Assembly (NCBI GenBank): GCA_945903265.1
Contig: CAMDNQ010000011.1
Location: 53,195-117,194 of the forward strand
From: Candidatus Sulfopaludibacter sp. SbA3
Lineage (GTDB): Bacteria > Acidobacteriota > Vicinamibacteria > Vicinamibacterales > UBA2999
DNA: 64,000 bases
Reading direction: 5' to 3'
This document shows positions 62,074 through 64,000 of this stretch, piece by piece. A program made the position numbers and the translations under genes. Under the pieces are notes generated by a model, which was given only the letters and a program-made list of their open reading frames with translations, had not been told where the DNA came from and made no database searches. The stretch's first letter is position 1. Each line of letters opens with the position of its first letter.

Positions 62074-63423
62074 TTAGCCAATGGCAGCTTCGACGGCCAG
62101 CGCGATGCGCGCCAGGGCGTGCGTCTTCCCCCGCCGCCCAACGAGCTGCAGCGAGCACGGCATTCCCCCGCCCGTGACACCACACGGCATCGCAATGGCG
62201 GGATGGCCCGTCACGTTGAACAGTTGCGTGCACCGAAGCATCAGCGCGCGGACCTGCTCGTCGCGGCCCTCGATCGACACGGTTTCCGCCCCGATGGGCG
62301 GCGCCGCAATCGGCATCGTCGGCAGCAGGAGCGCCGCCCGCTCGCCCAGCGCGGCGTCGACTTCCCGCACGAGCACCCTGCGCGCGTTCTGCGCGCGGAC
62401 GTAGTCCTCAGACAGGATGTAGCGTCCCATTTCGAGCCGCCGGCGGACGACGGGCGTGTAGCGCTCGGGCACGCGCTCGAGCATCCGTGCGTGATACTCG
62501 GATCCTTCCGTCGCATGGATATGGATGTAGACGGCCGCGGTCAACGCCGCATGCGGAATTTCCACCTGCTGAACGGCGGCACCCGCCTCCTGGAGCGCCC
62601 GCACCGAGGCGTCGTACCGCGCCCGCACGTCGGGCTCCATCACTTCGCAGAAATAGGAGTCCGGTACGCCGAACGTCATGCCCTTCAGGGAGGCCGCGCC
62701 GATGCCCTGGGGAACGCTCACCCCGGTCAGCACCTCGTGCACCAGCCACGCATCCATGACGGTCCGCGCCAGGGGACCGACGTGATCGAACGATCGGGCC
62801 AGCGGCACCACACCCGCGGCGGACACTTCGTCGTAGGTCGGCTTCAACCCGACGAGGCCGCACGCGGCGGCGGGAATGCGGATCGACCCGCCGGTGTCGC
62901 TGCCGAGCGCGGCGACGGCCATCCCCGCGACGATCGCCGCGGCCGAGCCGCCGCTCGAACCGCCCGGCGTGCGCGACGGATCGTGCGGGTTCCGCACGGC
63001 GCCGAACGCAGAGTCTTCGCTCGTCGTGCCGTACGCGAACTCATGAAGGTTCGTCTTCCCGATAAGGACGGCGCCGGCATTCCGGAGGTGCGCAATCACG
63101 GGCGCATCCGCGCTGGAGATGTGGCCCTCGCGCACGCGCGACGCGGCCGTTGTGGGAACGCCTTTAATGTCGATCAGGTCCTTGATGGCAATCGGGACGC
63201 CGTGCAATGGCCCGCGATCCCGGCCGGCGGCGCGTTCGCGATCGGCCTCGGCCGCCTGACGGCGCGCCTCGTCGCCCATCACGGTGATGAACGCGTTCAG
63301 GGCGTCGTTGCGTGCCTCGATCGCCGCGAGGCAGGTCTCGGTGACCGTCGCGGCGCTGATGTCTCCGGCGCGCCAGCGGCGGCCGAACTGCTCAATTGTC
63401 GGTGTGACGGGTGTGTCCGGCAT
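62074..63423 (-). CDS. Amidase-signature family hydrolase
   Basis: 449 residues. The Ser-cisSer-Lys triad is complete: Lys81 (KDLID), Ser156 (GGSSGGS) and Ser180 (SDTGGSIRIP). Similar to AtzE/GatA-like amidases; GatA itself is unlikely because gatB is absent. It overlaps the small upstream ORF at 63392-63616 by 32 bases. A possible role is hydrolysis of an amide or carboxamide nitrogen source; substrate not assignable. Confidence 0.86.
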   Translation of the reverse strand: MPDTPVTPTIEQFGRRWRAGDISAATVTETCLAAIEARNDALNAFITVMGDEARRQAAEADRERAAGRDRGPLHGVPIAIKDLIDIKGVPTTAASRVREGHISSADAPVIAHLRNAGAVLIGKTNLHEFAYGTTSEDSAFGAVRNPHDPSRTPGGSSGGSAAAIVAGMAVAALGSDTGGSIRIPAAACGLVGLKPTYDEVSAAGVVPLARSFDHVGPLARTVMDAWLVHEVLTGVSVPQGIGAASLKGMTFGVPDSYFCEVMEPDVRARYDASVRALQEAGAAVQQVEIPHAALTAAVYIHIHATEGSEYHARMLERVPERYTPVVRRRLEMGRYILSEDYVRAQNARRVLVREVDAALGERAALLLPTMPIAAPPIGAETVSIEGRDEQVRALMLRCTQLFNVTGHPAIAMPCGVTGGGMPCSLQLVGRRGKTHALARIALAVEAAIG

Positions 63424-63616
63424 TCCCTACGCTCGCGTTGCTCGCTCGGGACAGGTCGCTCAGTTCATCCACGATCGCGTCTGGCTGCTCGGCGAAGTCG
63501 GCCTTCCGAAGCGCTTCAGTGGATTTCGCCAGAGCGCGAAGAAGGGGCTCGAGCTCCGGGATCCCGCGACGCTTCGCGTCGGCGATGGCGGCGTCAAGCC
63601 AGGTTTGGATGTCCAT
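63392..63616 (-). CDS. Small helical protein, possible amidase partner
   Basis: 74 residues (MDIQTWLDAAIADAKRRGIPELEPLLRALAKSTEALRKADF), helical and charged. Overlaps the amidase start by 32 bases on the same strand. Position and size recall GatC/AtzG-type small partners that pair with amidases, but I see no diagnostic motif. No Shine-Dalgarno is present and a heptad array abuts the ATG, so expression is uncertain. Confidence 0.5.
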   Translation of the reverse strand: MDIQTWLDAAIADAKRRGIPELEPLLRALAKSTEALRKADFAEQPDAIVDELSDLSRASNASVGNAGHTRHTDN

Positions 63617-63651
63617 AGTAGGCAGTAGGCAGTATGCAGTAGGCAGTGAGC
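63617..63651. repeat. Heptad array (AGTAGGC)
   Basis: AGTAGGC at 63617 and 63624, AGTATGC at 63631, AGTAGGC at 63638 and AGTGAGC at 63645. It directly precedes the ATG of the small ORF and is in inverted orientation to the array at 63693. Confidence 0.8.
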
Positions 63652-63664
63652 AGAAGACGTACAG

Positions 63665-63701
63665 AAAAAAAGCGGTAGGCAGCGTGAACGCTGCCTACCG
63701 C
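63665..63701 (-). terminator. Rho-independent terminator of the third Oar-like receptor gene
   Basis: Minus strand: perfect 13-bp stem (GCGGTAGGCAGCG/CGCTGCCTACCGC; arms 63701-63689 and 63684-63672), 4-base loop, then seven T (63671-63665), 21 bases after the receptor stop. The arms contain the same GCCTACC heptamer as the neighbouring arrays. Confidence 0.9.
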
Positions 63702-63720
63702 CTACCGCCTACTGCCTACT
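63693..63720. repeat. Heptad array (GCCTACC/T)
   Basis: GCCTACC at 63693 and 63700, GCCTACT at 63707 and 63714. The first unit lies within the terminator stem; the array extends to 2 bases from the receptor stop codon. Confidence 0.75.
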
Positions 63721-63722
63721 CG

Positions 63723-64000
63723 TTAGAACGCGAGCCGGAAGCCGAGCTGCATGACGCGCGGCTGGAACGCGATGTTCGCGTTGAACGACGGCTGACCGTA
63801 GTTCGCGTTGCTGCGCTGCGTGGTGTACGACCCGTAGTTTTCGTGGTTCAACAGGTTGAACACCTCGAAGATCCCGTCAATCGTCACGCTCCCGGCAATC
63901 CGCTGCCGCTTCTGGAAACGCACGTCAAAACGGTGAATCGGGTCGCCCGTGATGTCGGCGCGCGGCCAGATCGCCGCGCCGCCGGTCGCCTGGAACGCGG
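63723..64000 (-). CDS. Oar-like TonB-dependent outer membrane protein, C-terminal end only
   Basis: The frame is open to the right edge; about 92 residues are visible. FDVRFQKRQRIAG, then FEVFNLLNHENYGSYTTQR and the C-terminal VMQLGFRLAF closely match the ending of the receptor at 57818 (LFNLFNRDNFASYVL, VMQLGFRLQF). These are the last barrel strands. A terminator follows. The bulk of the gene lies outside the window. Confidence 0.82.
   Translation of the reverse strand, partial: AFQATGGAAIWPRADITGDPIHRFDVRFQKRQRIAGSVTIDGIFEVFNLLNHENYGSYTTQRSNANYGQPSFNANIAFQPRVMQLGFRLAF

Overview
The window is high-GC (roughly two thirds G+C by eye), densely coded, and reads like the chromosome of a soil-type Acidobacteriota, most likely class Vicinamibacteria. 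This rests on gene content: Oar-like TonB-dependent outer-membrane proteins with an N-terminal carboxypeptidase-regulatory-like domain, DUF6152 proteins, secreted proteins with a GRWDG-x-TLVVE motif, many single-domain exported Kelch propellers, and short palindromes beginning GTAG. The assignment is inference. I found no rRNA, tRNA, CRISPR array, transposase or prophage.

Layout. 0-1.4 kb: 3' end of a secreted GRWDG-family gene coupled to a DUF6152 gene. 1.4-7.7 kb: an SDR, a HisD/HpsN-like dehydrogenase, a serine/alanine-glyoxylate aminotransferase and a large FAD/Fe-S 2-hydroxyacid dehydrogenase. 7.7-8.8 kb: a structured intergenic element and an AT-richer HNH-like gene, the most accessory-looking patch. 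8.8-18.3 kb: a long minus-strand run, tightly coupled in places: D-tartrate dehydratase, Ldh-family dehydrogenase, VOC protein, secreted amidohydrolase, MFS transporter, then DUF1801, MOSC, cupin-like, DUF1330, nucleoside hydrolase (signal peptide frameshifted by a 14-bp duplication) and a secreted class II aldolase. 18.3-24.7 kb: DctA-type symporter, a second amidohydrolase, an MFS-fused spermidine-synthase-like protein and a second DUF6152 gene. 24.8-25.7 kb: two gene remnants. 25.7-29.8 kb: three Kelch proteins and a secreted VOC protein. 29.8-35.9 kb: a CusA/CusC/CusB-type metal efflux operon whose pump is fused to a FixH/YtkA-like domain. 35.9-44.7 kb: two NHL propellers, two Kelch proteins, an MBL-fold protein and a second spermidine-synthase-like protein. 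44.7-50.5 kb: Oar-like receptor plus Kelch from one promoter, and two GRWDG-family proteins. 50.6-57.7 kb: dihaem cytochrome c, second MBL-fold protein, orphan substrate-binding protein, FG-GAP propeller, DoxX protein and a flavocytochrome. 57.8-64 kb: Oar-like receptor, tartrate/D-malate-type dehydrogenase, amidase with a small overlapping ORF, and the 3' end of a third Oar-like receptor.

How the genes may work together. Tartrate dehydratase, the divergent dicarboxylate symporter, the Ldh-family enzyme and the distant tartrate/malate dehydrogenase suggest use of C4 hydroxyacids. The aminotransferase and FAD/Fe-S dehydrogenase suggest 2-hydroxyacid/glyoxylate metabolism. Nine predicted exported beta-propellers beside Oar-like receptors, periplasmic hydrolases and c-type cytochromes suggest an extensive cell-envelope programme of unknown substrate.

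The observations I rate highest are the pump-FixH fusion with a palindrome at its junction, the 14-bp duplication that knocks a translationally coupled signal peptide out of frame, degenerate 7-bp-period arrays of different sequence at many gene borders, a CTG start behind a strong Shine-Dalgarno, and the clustered secreted propellers.
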